Below are positions 25,933 through 35,106 of a DNA stretch of 39,394 bases, one piece after another. The notes under the pieces were generated by a model. The model did no database searches, was not told the origin of the DNA, and saw only the letters and a program-made list of their open reading frames with translations. Both the position numbers and the translations under genes were made by a program. The stretch's first letter is position 1; each line of letters begins with the position of its first letter. Source of the stretch: an uncultured Acidimicrobiales bacterium (lineage in GTDB: Bacteria; Actinomycetota; Acidimicrobiia; Acidimicrobiales; SHLQ01); the NCBI GenBank assembly GCA_938084885.1, contig CALKGG010000074.1:1-39394 (forward strand), in the 5' to 3' direction.

Positions 25933-25947
25933 TCAACACGTCATTCT
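25933..25947 (+). repeat. 15-bp direct repeat, copy upstream of ftsH
   Basis: TCAACACGTCATTCT is identical to 28012-28026. It lies 66 bp before the ftsH ATG. The two copies bracket ftsH. Confidence 0.8.
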
Positions 25948-26001
25948 GGGTTCTACAGCTAACACCAACCCGTTCATCTCCGAATAGAGACCTCAAGCAA
26001 C

Positions 26002-26007
26002 TAGGGT
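26002..26007 (+). promoter_or_regulatory. Leaderless -10 element of ftsH
   Basis: TAGGGT is followed by AAATTC (6 nt) and ATG 26014, with no Shine-Dalgarno. Transcription probably starts at the ATG. Confidence 0.5.
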
Positions 26008-26013
26008 AAATTC

Positions 26014-28011
26014 ATGGCACCAACTCCTCCAAAGCCTCCATCGTCTCCGAACGAGGAAAAGTCGAACACGGCAAAGATCGCCAGCTGGGTGTTCTTCGGC
26101 CTCCTCATTTTCACGATGTTGGCCTTCTTTTCGAACAACGGCGGAGACGCTGACGAGTTCGTTTCTTACTCCGAGTACCGCGAGCAACTCGAAGAAGGCG
26201 TCATCTTCGCCGTCGAGCGAGACAACACCACCGGCGACATTCTTTTCGAACTCGACGACGACTCCGGAGTTGTCTTTGGCACCCGTGGTCCCACCGAGGC
26301 ATTCGGGGAAGAGCTTGAGCTCCTCGACGCCAACGTGCCATCCACCGATGCCGACGACAGCGGAGTCACCTTCGTCAACAGCACGCCGAGCGTCCTTGGC
26401 CAGCTGATCTTGTTCCTCCTACCAGTCGGCCTCCTCATCTTGTTCTTCGTCTGGATGCAGCGTCGGGCACAAGGCCAAATGGGCGGCATCATGTCCGTCG
26501 GGCGTTCCAAGGCCAAGACCTACACGACCGAACGTCCAGCGACCACCTTCGATGACGTTGCTGGCTACGAAGGCGTCAAACGGGAGATCACCGAAGTCGT
26601 CGACTTCCTCCGCACCCCTGACCGCTTTAGCGAGATCGGCGCCCGAACTCCCAAGGGCATGCTCCTCGTCGGCCCACCCGGAACCGGAAAGACCCTCATA
26701 GCCCGAGCTGTCGCTGGCGAAGCTGGCGTGCCGTTCATGTCGGTCACTGGCTCGGACTTCATGGAAATGTTCGTCGGCGTCGGCGCGAGCCGAGTCCGCG
26801 ACCTGTTCGAGAACGCCCGCAAGATGGGTCGAGCCATCATCTTCATCGATGAGATCGACTCCATTGGCCGCAAGCGCGGCGCTGGACTCGGTGGCGGTCA
26901 CGACGAACGTGAGCAGACCCTCAACCAGATGCTCGCCGAAATGGACGGCTTCGAAGCCTCCGAAGGCATCATCATGCTGGCGGCGACAAACCGCCCCGAC
27001 ATTCTCGATCCGGCGCTTCTGCGCCCAGGACGCTTCGACCGCCAGGTCGTCGTGCCCCTTCCAGAGCTCGAAGACCGCAAGGAAATTCTCGCTGTTCACT
27101 TGAAGGGCAAGAACCACACCGCCGATCTCGACATCCACGTCATTGCCCGAGGCACCCCGGGAATGAGCGGTGCTGACTTGGCGAACCTCGTCAATGAGGC
27201 CGCATTGTTTGCCGTTCGCGCCGGCGACAAGAAGATCAACATGAGCCACTTCGAACAAGCACGCGACCGTGTGCTCCTCGGTATCGAACGCTCGTCGATG
27301 GTCCAAACCGAAGAAGAGGTCGAGCGCACTGCCTACCACGAAGCTGGCCACGCCCTGTGCGCTGCTGTCCAAGAGAACCACGACCCGGTGCACAAGGTCA
27401 CGATCATCCCGACCGGCATGGCCCTCGGCGTCACGATGACGTTGCCGACCAACGACCGCCACTCGATGGACAAAGACGAAGCCGAAGCAATGATGGTGAT
27501 GGCCATGGGCGGCAGGGTCGCAGAAAAGCTCGTCTTCAACGAGTCGTCCTCGGGCGCAGCGAACGATCTCCAGCAGGCCACCAACATGGCTCGGCGCATG
27601 GTCACCGAATGGGGCATGAGCGAAGCTGTCGGACCAATGTCGCTCGCCGACGGCGGACCGGTCTTTCTCGGCGACGACATGGCTCGTTCCAAGGGACATT
27701 CGGCGTACATGGCCAAGCTCATCGACGAAGAGACCCGTCGTATTCTCATCGAAGCAGAAGATCGCTGTGGCGAGCTCCTCACGAAGTATCGCAACGGACT
27801 GGACCTCATTGCCCGAGCGCTACTCGAGCACGAGAGCATTAGTGGTGACGAGGTCTACCGGCTGTTGAACCTTTCGGGAGCAAACCTTGAACTTCCGGGG
27901 AACACCTCACTCACCGATGCCGTGTCGATGCAAAACAGTGACGCTCCCGCCGATGCAGTGATCGAGCCGGTACTTGATTCGGTCAAGCAGAGCGATACCT
28001 TCGCCGACTAG
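26014..28011 (+). CDS. ftsH: ATP-dependent zinc metalloprotease FtsH
   Basis: This 665-aa membrane AAA+ protease degrades misfolded membrane proteins and regulatory targets. Two membrane segments (about residues 23-40 and 127-148) flank an acidic extracytoplasmic loop. Walker A 'GPPGTGKT' is at 220-227, Walker B 'IIFIDEID' at 275-282, the pore motif '[13 protein letters not shown]' near 253-265, the second region of homology '[20 protein letters not shown]' near 324-343, and the zinc site HEAGH at 442-446 with a downstream Asp ligand in '[10 protein letters not shown]'. It stands on the opposite strand to its left and right neighbours and is bracketed by a 15-bp direct repeat. The thioredoxin gene follows after 33 bp. 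Confidence 0.97.
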   Translation: MAPTPPKPPSSPNEEKSNTAKIASWVFFGLLIFTMLAFFSNNGGDADEFVSYSEYREQLEEGVIFAVERDNTTGDILFELDDDSGVVFGTRGPTEAFGEELELLDANVPSTDADDSGVTFVNSTPSVLGQLILFLLPVGLLILFFVWMQRRAQGQMGGIMSVGRSKAKTYTTERPATTFDDVAGYEGVKREITEVVDFLRTPDRFSEIGARTPKGMLLVGPPGTGKTLIARAVAGEAGVPFMSVTGSDFMEMFVGVGASRVRDLFENARKMGRAIIFIDEIDSIGRKRGAGLGGGHDEREQTLNQMLAEMDGFEASEGIIMLAATNRPDILDPALLRPGRFDRQVVVPLPELEDRKEILAVHLKGKNHTADLDIHVIARGTPGMSGADLANLVNEAALFAVRAGDKKINMSHFEQARDRVLLGIERSSMVQTEEEVERTAYHEAGHALCAAVQENHDPVHKVTIIPTGMALGVTMTLPTNDRHSMDKDEAEAMMVMAMGGRVAEKLVFNESSSGAANDLQQATNMARRMVTEWGMSEAVGPMSLADGGPVFLGDDMARSKGHSAYMAKLIDEETRRILIEAEDRCGELLTKYRNGLDLIARALLEHESISGDEVYRLLNLSGANLELPGNTSLTDAVSMQNSDAPADAVIEPVLDSVKQSDTFAD

Positions 28012-28026
28012 TCAACACGTCATTCT
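28012..28026 (+). repeat. 15-bp direct repeat, copy downstream of ftsH
   Basis: TCAACACGTCATTCT starts at the base after the ftsH stop codon and ends 18 bp before the thioredoxin ATG. It is identical to 25933-25947. Confidence 0.8.
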
Positions 28027-28044
28027 CGACTGGATTCGACGACC

Positions 28045-28464
28045 ATGACACAAATTTTGATCGTCGTTGCCGTCGCGATTGTTGCGCTCGCCGTTGGCGC
28101 ATACGTGCAACGCCAGGCGCCAACGGATGCACCGACCGCGCCGACTCGACACACCACACCTGAACAACTCGACCGGCTCGATTTCGCCCGACCCGACGCA
28201 CCGTGGCTCGTTGCGGTCTTTACCTCGGCAACGTGCGAAACATGCGCCAAGGTGTGGACATCGACCCAGCTGCTCGCCGGTGCCGACGTTGCGGTTCAGA
28301 ACATCGAAGTCAACAAGGACGCCGACCTACACAAGCGGTACCACATCACCGCCGTGCCATCGGTCGTTATCGCCGATGCTGCGGGCGTTGCCCGAGGATC
28401 CTTCCTTGGACCTCCTAGCTCCTCAGAGCTCTGGGACAAGCTCAACGAGCTGCGGGCCTCTTAG
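28045..28464 (+). CDS. Membrane-anchored thioredoxin-like protein
   Basis: This 139-aa protein has an N-terminal hydrophobic anchor (residues 3-21), a short Pro/Thr spacer and a thioredoxin domain with the active site CETC in 'FTSATCETCAKVW' and the cis-proline in 'ITAVPSVVIAD'. With the anchor leading, the domain most likely faces outside the membrane and may handle disulfides there, though the topology is not certain. It is probably cotranscribed with ftsH and converges on the DUF5719 gene 29 bp away. Confidence 0.87.
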   Translation: MTQILIVVAVAIVALAVGAYVQRQAPTDAPTAPTRHTTPEQLDRLDFARPDAPWLVAVFTSATCETCAKVWTSTQLLAGADVAVQNIEVNKDADLHKRYHITAVPSVVIADAAGVARGSFLGPPSSSELWDKLNELRAS

Positions 28465-28493
28465 CTCAGCACCCACAATGTGCTTCGGCTTGG

Positions 28494-29966
28494 CTACTCG
28501 GTACTCGGCAGTAGCGGCGCCCACGAACGAGAACTAAGACCGGTGATCTCTCTCGTTGCAACAATCGGCCCGCTCGCGTGCAGGGCCAAGGAGTATCGGC
28601 CGGTGCCAATCTCTGCCAACGGCACACGAATCGTCCGCTGCGGCCCGACCTCGAGTTCGACCTCGCGGCTCGCCCCATCGATCGCCACGGTGGCCGAGAT
28701 CGTCACGAACGTATCGTCGGCGGGGTTGAAGATATGGAGCGCCGAGCGTTCATCCTCTTGCGCAATATCGACCGTGGTAAAGACGAGTTCAGAAGCAAGA
28801 GGCTGGCCAAGCGAAGCAGCAAAGCCAGTATTTGGCACATCGACCTCGGTGACCACAATGACCTCATTGTCGAGGTCGGGTTCTGCGACCTCGGGGCGTT
28901 GTTCCATGCCAACAACAATCCCGGAACCATCGTTTGCCCGGGCCACCAAAGAAAACGACGACACCCCTGCGAGTCGGCCTTCGGCAACGAGGTCGACAAC
29001 ATCATTCTGTCCCGCTTGAAGAATCACCTGGAACGGCTCGATGAACCGTTCGGCTCCGGCGGGAAACACCTCGATATCGACCTGAATCTCTTCGGCGTTG
29101 GGGTTCACGACCACAAGACCCGTTGGTCCTGCGGCCGGAGTGATTCCAGCAAAGGTCCACTCACTCGCTGGCGTCGGCGCGCCGGAGATGACACTCAATC
29201 CCTGGGGAGCGCCGTCGCCGTCGAAGGACTGGATGCCCTCGACCACAACCCGCCCCGACCGGACCCGGACGAACGATGTGATGGTCTCCGACGACGCCAC
29301 GACCTCGGACACGTCGACCACACGAGAGGCCCGGGACGGAATCGTGAGGCCGATGAGGTCTTCGGGTGTGCGTGTGCCGACCTCGGACACAAAGTCGATA
29401 TCGACCGTCGCAAAGTCAGGAAAGGGATTGAAGACCACCAATTGCAAACTCGAACCGGGGACGGTCGATCCTGAGGTAACCACCCATTCTGTCGACGCCT
29501 CAGACGCGCACGCTGTGCGGGCAACGCCGGTTGGGCCAGACGAGATCTTGTCGACCAGCACTCCCCCGCTGTCGACCTCGACTGCCACCGAGAGATTGTC
29601 ACTATCGGGCGAGAGGTCGGCAAGGCGGAGGCTCTCGATCGCCATTGCTGGCAGTTCGATCTGTTGCTCAATCACCGGCGCGTCGATGATTGCCTCCGAC
29701 GATCCTTCGAAGAGAGACACGATTGCTCGCGCTGGTTCGAGGGCCGTGTTGGCAATGACGATTTCGGAGTCGGCCAGACCGTTTGCTTCGGTCGCAGCGG
29801 CACAGAACCACGTGGACGACAAGGCGGACGCATCGGCAACCGCCGACACCGCAGCGACTTCGGTCGCCTCGGCCACGGTTTCCTCGCTGATGCCCTGATC
29901 AATAAGCACCGCCCCGACAAGCAATCCAATCACGACTACGAGGCCGGGCACCCGGAAGACCTTCAT
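28494..29966 (-). CDS. DUF5719 family membrane-anchored protein
   Basis: This 490-aa protein has an N-terminal signal anchor ('MKVFRVPGLVVVIGLLVGAVLI') and a long beta-rich extracytoplasmic region with repeated short modules ('LVVFNPFPDFATVDIDF', 'LVVVNPNAEEIQVDIEVFP', 'LHIFNPADDTFVTISATV', 'SRAS-VVDVSEVV'). It is recognised as DUF5719 mainly from composition and from sitting directly behind the large GT2 gene, a pairing conserved in Actinobacteria. ATG 29966 overlaps the GT2 stop by 4 bp (ATGA); the frame extends upstream but would lie inside the GT2 gene. The function is unknown; a role in envelope glycan export or assembly is a guess from context. Confidence 0.8.
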   Translation of the reverse strand: MKVFRVPGLVVVIGLLVGAVLIDQGISEETVAEATEVAAVSAVADASALSSTWFCAAATEANGLADSEIVIANTALEPARAIVSLFEGSSEAIIDAPVIEQQIELPAMAIESLRLADLSPDSDNLSVAVEVDSGGVLVDKISSGPTGVARTACASEASTEWVVTSGSTVPGSSLQLVVFNPFPDFATVDIDFVSEVGTRTPEDLIGLTIPSRASRVVDVSEVVASSETITSFVRVRSGRVVVEGIQSFDGDGAPQGLSVISGAPTPASEWTFAGITPAAGPTGLVVVNPNAEEIQVDIEVFPAGAERFIEPFQVILQAGQNDVVDLVAEGRLAGVSSFSLVARANDGSGIVVGMEQRPEVAEPDLDNEVIVVTEVDVPNTGFAASLGQPLASELVFTTVDIAQEDERSALHIFNPADDTFVTISATVAIDGASREVELEVGPQRTIRVPLAEIGTGRYSLALHASGPIVATREITGLSSRSWAPLLPSTE

Positions 29967-32900
29967 CGAACAACCTCGCCAGAGCGAACCACGGTAAGCC
30001 CAGCTCGACCAGCACGCCGTTCCGACGCAAAGAGGAAGCGTCGGGCCATAAACAACAACGCCCACGCAAGACCCTGTGCAATGATCACAATCTGATGACT
30101 CACCGGAGTCTGGAATGAGAGTTCGGCACTGGTGCTTAGGGTCGAGGCGGTTTCGAATGCAAGACCCTCGTCACCAATATCGATGCGTGGAGCGACCTGC
30201 CCATCGACGGTGAACACCCACCGCGACGATGGTTCCCAGGCCGCAAAGATATCTCTGCCATCGCGGGTCTGACCTTGGAACGTGTCGTGATCGACTCGCT
30301 GGACGACGGCCGGCTGGGCATCTTCGATCCGTAATGGATCGAGGGTGGCGGGCGCGACGGCGCTGTTGACCGGAGCCCATGCGGTGTTGCGGTAGATGGC
30401 AACCGCCGGGTTGACCACGCCGTCGCGGACAAGATCGAGCTGACCGTTCAATGCCGCAGTCTGCTCATCTGACACCACCCGTGCCCGCGATATCTCGGGA
30501 ACTGGCGCTTGTTGGTCGACGACGACGATGTAGCGAACACCAAATTGCGCGAGCTGTCGTCCAAGGCGAGAGGTTCGACCTCCAATGCCTGAATCGACGG
30601 TGTCGCCGAGGGCAGCGGTCAGTCCCGTGTCGAGTCCGCCCCAGAGGGCTCGCACGTCGGGCGCACCATCGAGCGACGTCGCCCACGCCAGGTCGTTCTC
30701 GGTGGGCACCGACGCTGCGCCAAGGACGTGAGAATCCCCAATCCACAACACCCGGTAGGTGCCCTCCTCTTCGCCTTCGGTCTCAATGGAGCTCAAGGTC
30801 GTCGAAAGATCGACCCGAGCAAGTTCCCAGCGACCTGAAGAGGCAACGTCGAGCAGTGGCACACCAGCGACCGCAACGCCAATTACAGCGATTGCGGAGG
30901 CGAACAAGATACGGAACCGAGCGCCACGCAGATCGACCTCCGCAGTAACCGCTGTGAGGCCTCCAAGGACCGCAAAGCCGAGAGCGGCAGGGGCGAGCAA
31001 CACTTCGAGCACGGGCATGCCAACGGGCATCCACCCTCGAATGACCAGCCAAGAAATTCCGAAGCTGAGCAACATCGCCCCCCAGATCCGCATTGCCCAC
31101 GTGAACTTCTGTCCAACCCCGAGAAGCAGCGGCAGCATCGCTGGAGCAAAGACCGCCCACCCAAGAATTGGCGATCCGACCGGACCGTTCGACATCGTCA
31201 AGATGTCGGTGAGGGCAAGCTCGGTTGCGCCCGGCGAACTCGACCTCGCGAACTGCTCCCAGTCGTTGATCGCGAGCAAGCTCGGAGCATTGACCACAGC
31301 GGCGCCACAGAGGCTGATCAGACCGACCGAGATGATTTGGAACACTCCACGCATGTCGCCAGAGAGCAGGGAACCAACAACGAGACCAGTGACGAGGATC
31401 ACGACGCTGGCGAGCACAAACGGCGTAAAGGCGGTGAGGATCGCCAACGTAAAGGTCAGTGCCACCATTGCAGTGCGCGAGTTGCGACGACGGCCGAGCA
31501 TCACCGAAATTGCGCCGTCTGGTTGCGCCACGGCAACGAAGTTTGCGAATATCCACGGCATGGCCGCATAGAGCCAAAGCGCTGACGCTGACCCACCGGA
31601 GATGGCGTTGTACGGCAGCGGAGACGCCGCGTAGAGCAACGCCGATGCGACAGGCGCCCAGTCACTTGGCGAGCGGTGGAAGAGCCGCCATGCGCCGATG
31701 ACACCGATCGGAATCGGCGCCACGATGATGATGAACTCGAGTGCGCTCGCAGAGCCGAGAACGAAGAGACCCGCGAGGTCGAGCAGCGGAAGCGCAAAGG
31801 ACGCAAACCCCTCGCTACCCATCCCCCACACTCGAAGGCCGCTCTGCCAATCGCTGGTCAGCGTTCCGAGATCCTCGGGAATCGCACGAAACTCGCCGAT
31901 CTCGGGGATGGTCGATGACAACAACCGGCGACCACCGAAGATCAACAACGCCCCAATGGCGATCCCGCCGGCGCCGCGAACAATAGACAGCGTCGACCCA
32001 TCACCTTTTTCGGTAGCGACTTCTCGCTCGGCCACTCGCCGGTCGACGCTCGACGACAGCCGTATCGACCCGCGCTGACGGGCAAGGATGACATCGTCGG
32101 GGTCGAACATGTCGTGGCTCGTGAGCACGGCCCGTCGGCTCGACAGCGAGCCGAGCCTGCGTACATTCCAGATCCACGCTGCTGGAATGGATACGATCTC
32201 GCCGAGATCGAACCGGCCGATCGCAACGGCCATCTCGGTGATGTGGAGGATGGCGAAACTGATCAGGATGCCAGGGACCGATGACGCTGGTGCGGCGGAA
32301 AGCACCGACCGCATCTGGCGAGCGCGCGACCCCTTGTCGTCAACTGCGCCATGTCGCCCTTCGAATGCGCCACGGTGCCGAGCAATTGCGGTGCTGGCAA
32401 TGACGACCTGACCGCCGACGCTGCGGGCCCGCAACGCCAGATCATGTGCTTCACCGTGCCAGTTGACCTCTTCGTCGAAGCCGCCGATCGACACGAAGAA
32501 ATCCCGGTCAACCAGCAGGCACGCCGTCGATGTTCCGAAATTGTCGATGATGCGATCTTGCTGTCCTTGGTCGAGATCGCCAGCGTGTACCGCCTGGTCG
32601 ATTTCACCGAACCGATCGGCAAAGAACCCCGCTGGCATCAGCCGTTCCGGATCGGTCCAGTCGATCAGCTTCGCGCCGACGAGCGTTGCCTGCTCGCCTC
32701 GGCGAAGCCACTCGCGTACGAGCCCCGAGAGTGCCCCCGGTTCCATTGCCGCGTCGTCGTGCAAGATCAGCAGGAGCGGCTCGGTGCTCGACTCGGCAAC
32801 CGCGTTCACCTTCTCACCAAAGCTGGTGGCATCAGTACTTCGAATGAGTTCAACCCGGTCGAGTTCGGCGGCATGGCGCAACATGAGCGGTCCGTCGGAT

Positions 32901-33061
32901 TCGCCATGAACAAAGGTCACCGACATGGCTGGGTAGTCCTGCGCTGCCAACCCAGCAACCACTTCGTCGAACCATGGACCGGGGTCGAGAGTGGGCACGA
33001 CGACCCGAACTTCGGGTGGTGCGGTTTGGTCCGCGGCGGAGGTGTCGGATCCCGATGGCAC
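29963..33061 (-). CDS. Large GT2 glycosyltransferase with polytopic membrane domain
   Basis: This 1032-aa protein has an N-terminal GT2 domain (about residues 17-250: 'VRVVVPTLDPGPWFDEVV', 'LLILHDDAAMEPGAL', 'STACLLVDRDFFVSIGGFDEEVNWHGEAHDLALRAR') followed by some 12-14 membrane segments and extracytoplasmic loops ('YRVLWIGDSHVLG', 'YIVVVDQQAPVPEI') and a last membrane segment near 995-1012. It matches the large actinobacterial GT2/membrane proteins found next to DUF5719 and the manB-fbi locus. It is probably an envelope polysaccharide or lipid glycosyltransferase; substrate unknown. The start is GTG 33061; TAGCGT lies 9 nt upstream. It is divergent from the epimerase gene. Confidence 0.85.
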   Translation of the reverse strand: MPSGSDTSAADQTAPPEVRVVVPTLDPGPWFDEVVAGLAAQDYPAMSVTFVHGESDGPLMLRHAAELDRVELIRSTDATSFGEKVNAVAESSTEPLLLILHDDAAMEPGALSGLVREWLRRGEQATLVGAKLIDWTDPERLMPAGFFADRFGEIDQAVHAGDLDQGQQDRIIDNFGTSTACLLVDRDFFVSIGGFDEEVNWHGEAHDLALRARSVGGQVVIASTAIARHRGAFEGRHGAVDDKGSRARQMRSVLSAAPASSVPGILISFAILHITEMAVAIGRFDLGEIVSIPAAWIWNVRRLGSLSSRRAVLTSHDMFDPDDVILARQRGSIRLSSSVDRRVAEREVATEKGDGSTLSIVRGAGGIAIGALLIFGGRRLLSSTIPEIGEFRAIPEDLGTLTSDWQSGLRVWGMGSEGFASFALPLLDLAGLFVLGSASALEFIIIVAPIPIGVIGAWRLFHRSPSDWAPVASALLYAASPLPYNAISGGSASALWLYAAMPWIFANFVAVAQPDGAISVMLGRRRNSRTAMVALTFTLAILTAFTPFVLASVVILVTGLVVGSLLSGDMRGVFQIISVGLISLCGAAVVNAPSLLAINDWEQFARSSSPGATELALTDILTMSNGPVGSPILGWAVFAPAMLPLLLGVGQKFTWAMRIWGAMLLSFGISWLVIRGWMPVGMPVLEVLLAPAALGFAVLGGLTAVTAEVDLRGARFRILFASAIAVIGVAVAGVPLLDVASSGRWELARVDLSTTLSSIETEGEEEGTYRVLWIGDSHVLGAASVPTENDLAWATSLDGAPDVRALWGGLDTGLTAALGDTVDSGIGGRTSRLGRQLAQFGVRYIVVVDQQAPVPEISRARVVSDEQTAALNGQLDLVRDGVVNPAVAIYRNTAWAPVNSAVAPATLDPLRIEDAQPAVVQRVDHDTFQGQTRDGRDIFAAWEPSSRWVFTVDGQVAPRIDIGDEGLAFETASTLSTSAELSFQTPVSHQIVIIAQGLAWALLFMARRFLFASERRAGRAGLTVVRSGEVVR

Positions 33062-33100
33062 AGCTCCGATACGCTACCGGGTCAAGTACCCATCGGGCCA

Positions 33101-33129
33101 GCACAGGGAAGGGGTTTCCTCCCCGGTGC
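33101..33129 (+). promoter_or_regulatory. Imperfect hairpin in the leader of the epimerase operon
   Basis: GCACAGGGAAGG (33101-33112) can pair with CCTCCCCGGTGC (33118-33129) over 10 of 12 positions with a 5-nt loop. It sits about 80 bp before the start of the epimerase-cofD-cofE run, in the divergent spacer with the GT2 gene. It could be a leader structure or a protein site; evidence is limited to the pairing. Confidence 0.3.
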
Positions 33130-33208
33130 AACGAGCGGGTCATCGAATTATCAACCGGCACCTCCGATTCTGACCAAACCCGAGGAGATGCACACAAATG
33201 GAGGCGTC

Positions 33209-34123
33209 GTGCGAGCACTAATCACTGGTTCCTCCGGCTTTGCTGGTCGGGCGCTCGGCACGCACCTCAAAACCATGAACGACGAGGTCGTTGGATGGTC
33301 GCGCCGCAATGGCGGCCCGGACATCACCGACCGTGAAACGGTGATCTCGGCAATAGCCGACGCCGAGGTGGACGTGATCTACCACCTCGCGGCCCAATCA
33401 CACGTGCCGACATCGTGGACCGATCCAGTTACGACCCTGCGCGTCAACATCGAGGGCACCCAGAATGTGCTCGACGCCGCCCACCGAGCGCACGTTCCAC
33501 GCGTCATCGTCGTCACCAGCGCTGCGGTGTACGGCGCGGTGCGCCCCGAAGACTTGCCAATCACCGAAGACGCTCCACTGCGACCATCGAACCCGTACGC
33601 AGCGAGCAAGGCCGCCGCCGACGCAGTCGCCGTCGCAGCCCACATCGGCAACGGTCTCGACGTCGTCCGAATTCGAGCGTTCAACCACTTTGGGCCAGGC
33701 CAAGACCCGAGCTTTGTCAGCCCAGGTTTCGCCACAAGGATCGCCGAAGCGGCCAGAGACGGCCGGGCCAGCATCGACGTTGGTGCGCTCGATGTACGAC
33801 GGGATTTCTGCGATGTTCGCGACGTTGTTCGCGCGTACCGCTTGGCGGCAGTGTCAGGCGTTTCTGGCGAGGCCTACAACGTGTGCAGCGGCGTCGACCG
33901 ATCAATCCGCGAGATCGCCGAAGCATTCGTCCAACGCTCCGGCGCCGAGATTGCGTTCGTCCCGTCGCCCGAGCTGCACCGGCCCGTCGACGATCCGGTC
34001 GTACGTGGATCGGCTGCGCGACTATTCAAACACACCGGTTGGGCACCCCAAATCCCGTTCGATCAAAGCATCGATGACATCTACCAAGACGCCGTCGACA
34101 GACTCCAGAATGGAATCCAGTGA
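33209..34123 (+). CDS. NAD(P)-dependent sugar epimerase/dehydratase, RMD-like
   Basis: This 304-aa extended short-chain dehydrogenase has the nucleotide motif 'GSSGFAG' at residues 7-13, 'YHLAAQSHVP', the active-site YxxxK in 'NPYAASKAAAD', and 'RIRAFNHFGPGQDPSFVSPGFATRIAEA', which is close to GDP-4-keto-6-deoxymannose reductases and GDP-mannose dehydratases. It may make GDP-rhamnose from a GDP-mannose-derived intermediate, which would connect to manA and manB, but the exact reaction is not proven. GTG 33209 is chosen because GGAGG lies 4 nt upstream and the Rossmann motif is then in place; an ATG at 33188 has no proper spacing. Its stop overlaps cofD in a GTGA junction. Confidence 0.82.
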   Translation: MRALITGSSGFAGRALGTHLKTMNDEVVGWSRRNGGPDITDRETVISAIADAEVDVIYHLAAQSHVPTSWTDPVTTLRVNIEGTQNVLDAAHRAHVPRVIVVTSAAVYGAVRPEDLPITEDAPLRPSNPYAASKAAADAVAVAAHIGNGLDVVRIRAFNHFGPGQDPSFVSPGFATRIAEAARDGRASIDVGALDVRRDFCDVRDVVRAYRLAAVSGVSGEAYNVCSGVDRSIREIAEAFVQRSGAEIAFVPSPELHRPVDDPVVRGSAARLFKHTGWAPQIPFDQSIDDIYQDAVDRLQNGIQ

Positions 34124-35106
34124 CCCAAACAGACCGTGATCACTCGTCAGACGCTCCCCGAATCGCCGTCATATCGGGAGGCGTCGGCGCCGCTCGGTTT
34201 CTCCGCGGGCTCATCGATGTCGTGCCCGCAGCCCACGTCACGGCAATTGTCAACGTGGCAGACGACATGGTGCTGCACGGGCTCGCCATCAGCCCCGATA
34301 TCGACACGGTGACCTACACGCTCGCCGATGCAATCGACCCGGAACGCGGGTGGGGCCTTCGAAACGAAACATGGTCGGCAATGGACGCACTCGGCCGATA
34401 CGGCAACCGAAATTGGTTCTCGCTTGGCGATCAAGACCTTGCGACACACATGGAACGAACTGCTCAACTCAGCGAGGGACAAACCCTCACACAGGTGACC
34501 GCACATATAGCCGATGCGTGGGATATCGACGTGACGATTCTGCCGGTCACCAACGACCGGGTCTCGACCTTTGTGACCCGAGCCGATACCGGCGAAGAGA
34601 TTTCCTTTCAGGACTACTTCGTCGGGCTACAACACGACGCTGCAATCTCTGCGGTTCGCTTCGACAACATCGAAAACGCGGCCGCCACGCCAGAAGTGTC
34701 GACAGCGATAGCCGCCGCCGACATCGTGGTGATTGCTCCATCGAACCCAATCGTGTCGATCGCCCCGGTGCTCAACGTTCCCGGGGTCATTGAGGCGCTG
34801 ACTGCACGAAGTGGTCCAACGGTGGCGATCTCGCCAATCGTTGGTGGTGAGGCGTTGAAGGGCCCGGCGGCACACATGTTGACCCAACTGGGCCACGATG
34901 CTGACGTCGCTGGCGTCGCCGACCTTTGGAGCAACGTTGTCGACGTCATACTGCTCGACGATGCCGATGCCGATCGTTGCGCCGCCGTTGCCGCACACGG
35001 TGTGACGCCATACGTGACCGACACGATCATGGCGACCCCGCAACGACGAGCCACATTGGCCCGAACAACGCTTTCTGCAGCGAAACTGCGAGGATCGACG
35101 ACATGA
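34120..35106 (+). CDS. cofD: 2-phospho-L-lactate/phosphoenolpyruvate transferase (F420 biosynthesis)
   Basis: This 328-aa CofD/FbiA protein joins the phospho-lactyl (or phosphoenolpyruvyl) guanosine diphosphate to the deazaflavin Fo, forming F420-0 or its dehydro form. Signatures are 'VISGGVGAARFLRGL', 'VNVADDMVLHGL', 'FSLGDQDLATHMERT', 'VIAPSNPIVSIAPVL' and 'PIVGGEALKGPAAHML'. The GTG start overlaps the epimerase stop, and the stop overlaps the cofE ATG (ATGA). The order cofD-cofE equals fbiA-fbiB of mycobacteria. Confidence 0.96.
   Translation: MTQTDRDHSSDAPRIAVISGGVGAARFLRGLIDVVPAAHVTAIVNVADDMVLHGLAISPDIDTVTYTLADAIDPERGWGLRNETWSAMDALGRYGNRNWFSLGDQDLATHMERTAQLSEGQTLTQVTAHIADAWDIDVTILPVTNDRVSTFVTRADTGEEISFQDYFVGLQHDAAISAVRFDNIENAAATPEVSTAIAAADIVVIAPSNPIVSIAPVLNVPGVIEALTARSGPTVAISPIVGGEALKGPAAHMLTQLGHDADVAGVADLWSNVVDVILLDDADADRCAAVAAHGVTPYVTDTIMATPQRRATLARTTLSAAKLRGSTT

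Larger units (their letters stand above)
25738..26013. other. Divergent region between DUF3499 gene and ftsH
   Basis: No gene is supported. It holds the TACGAT -10 of the DUF3499 gene (25751-25746, minus), the first copy of the 15-bp repeat (25933-25947) and the ftsH -10 element (26002-26007). Confidence 0.5.

Noticed and set aside
26419..27699. 426-codon minus-strand open frame opposite ftsH
   Set aside because: ftsH is certain on the other strand; the frame is a codon-bias shadow.
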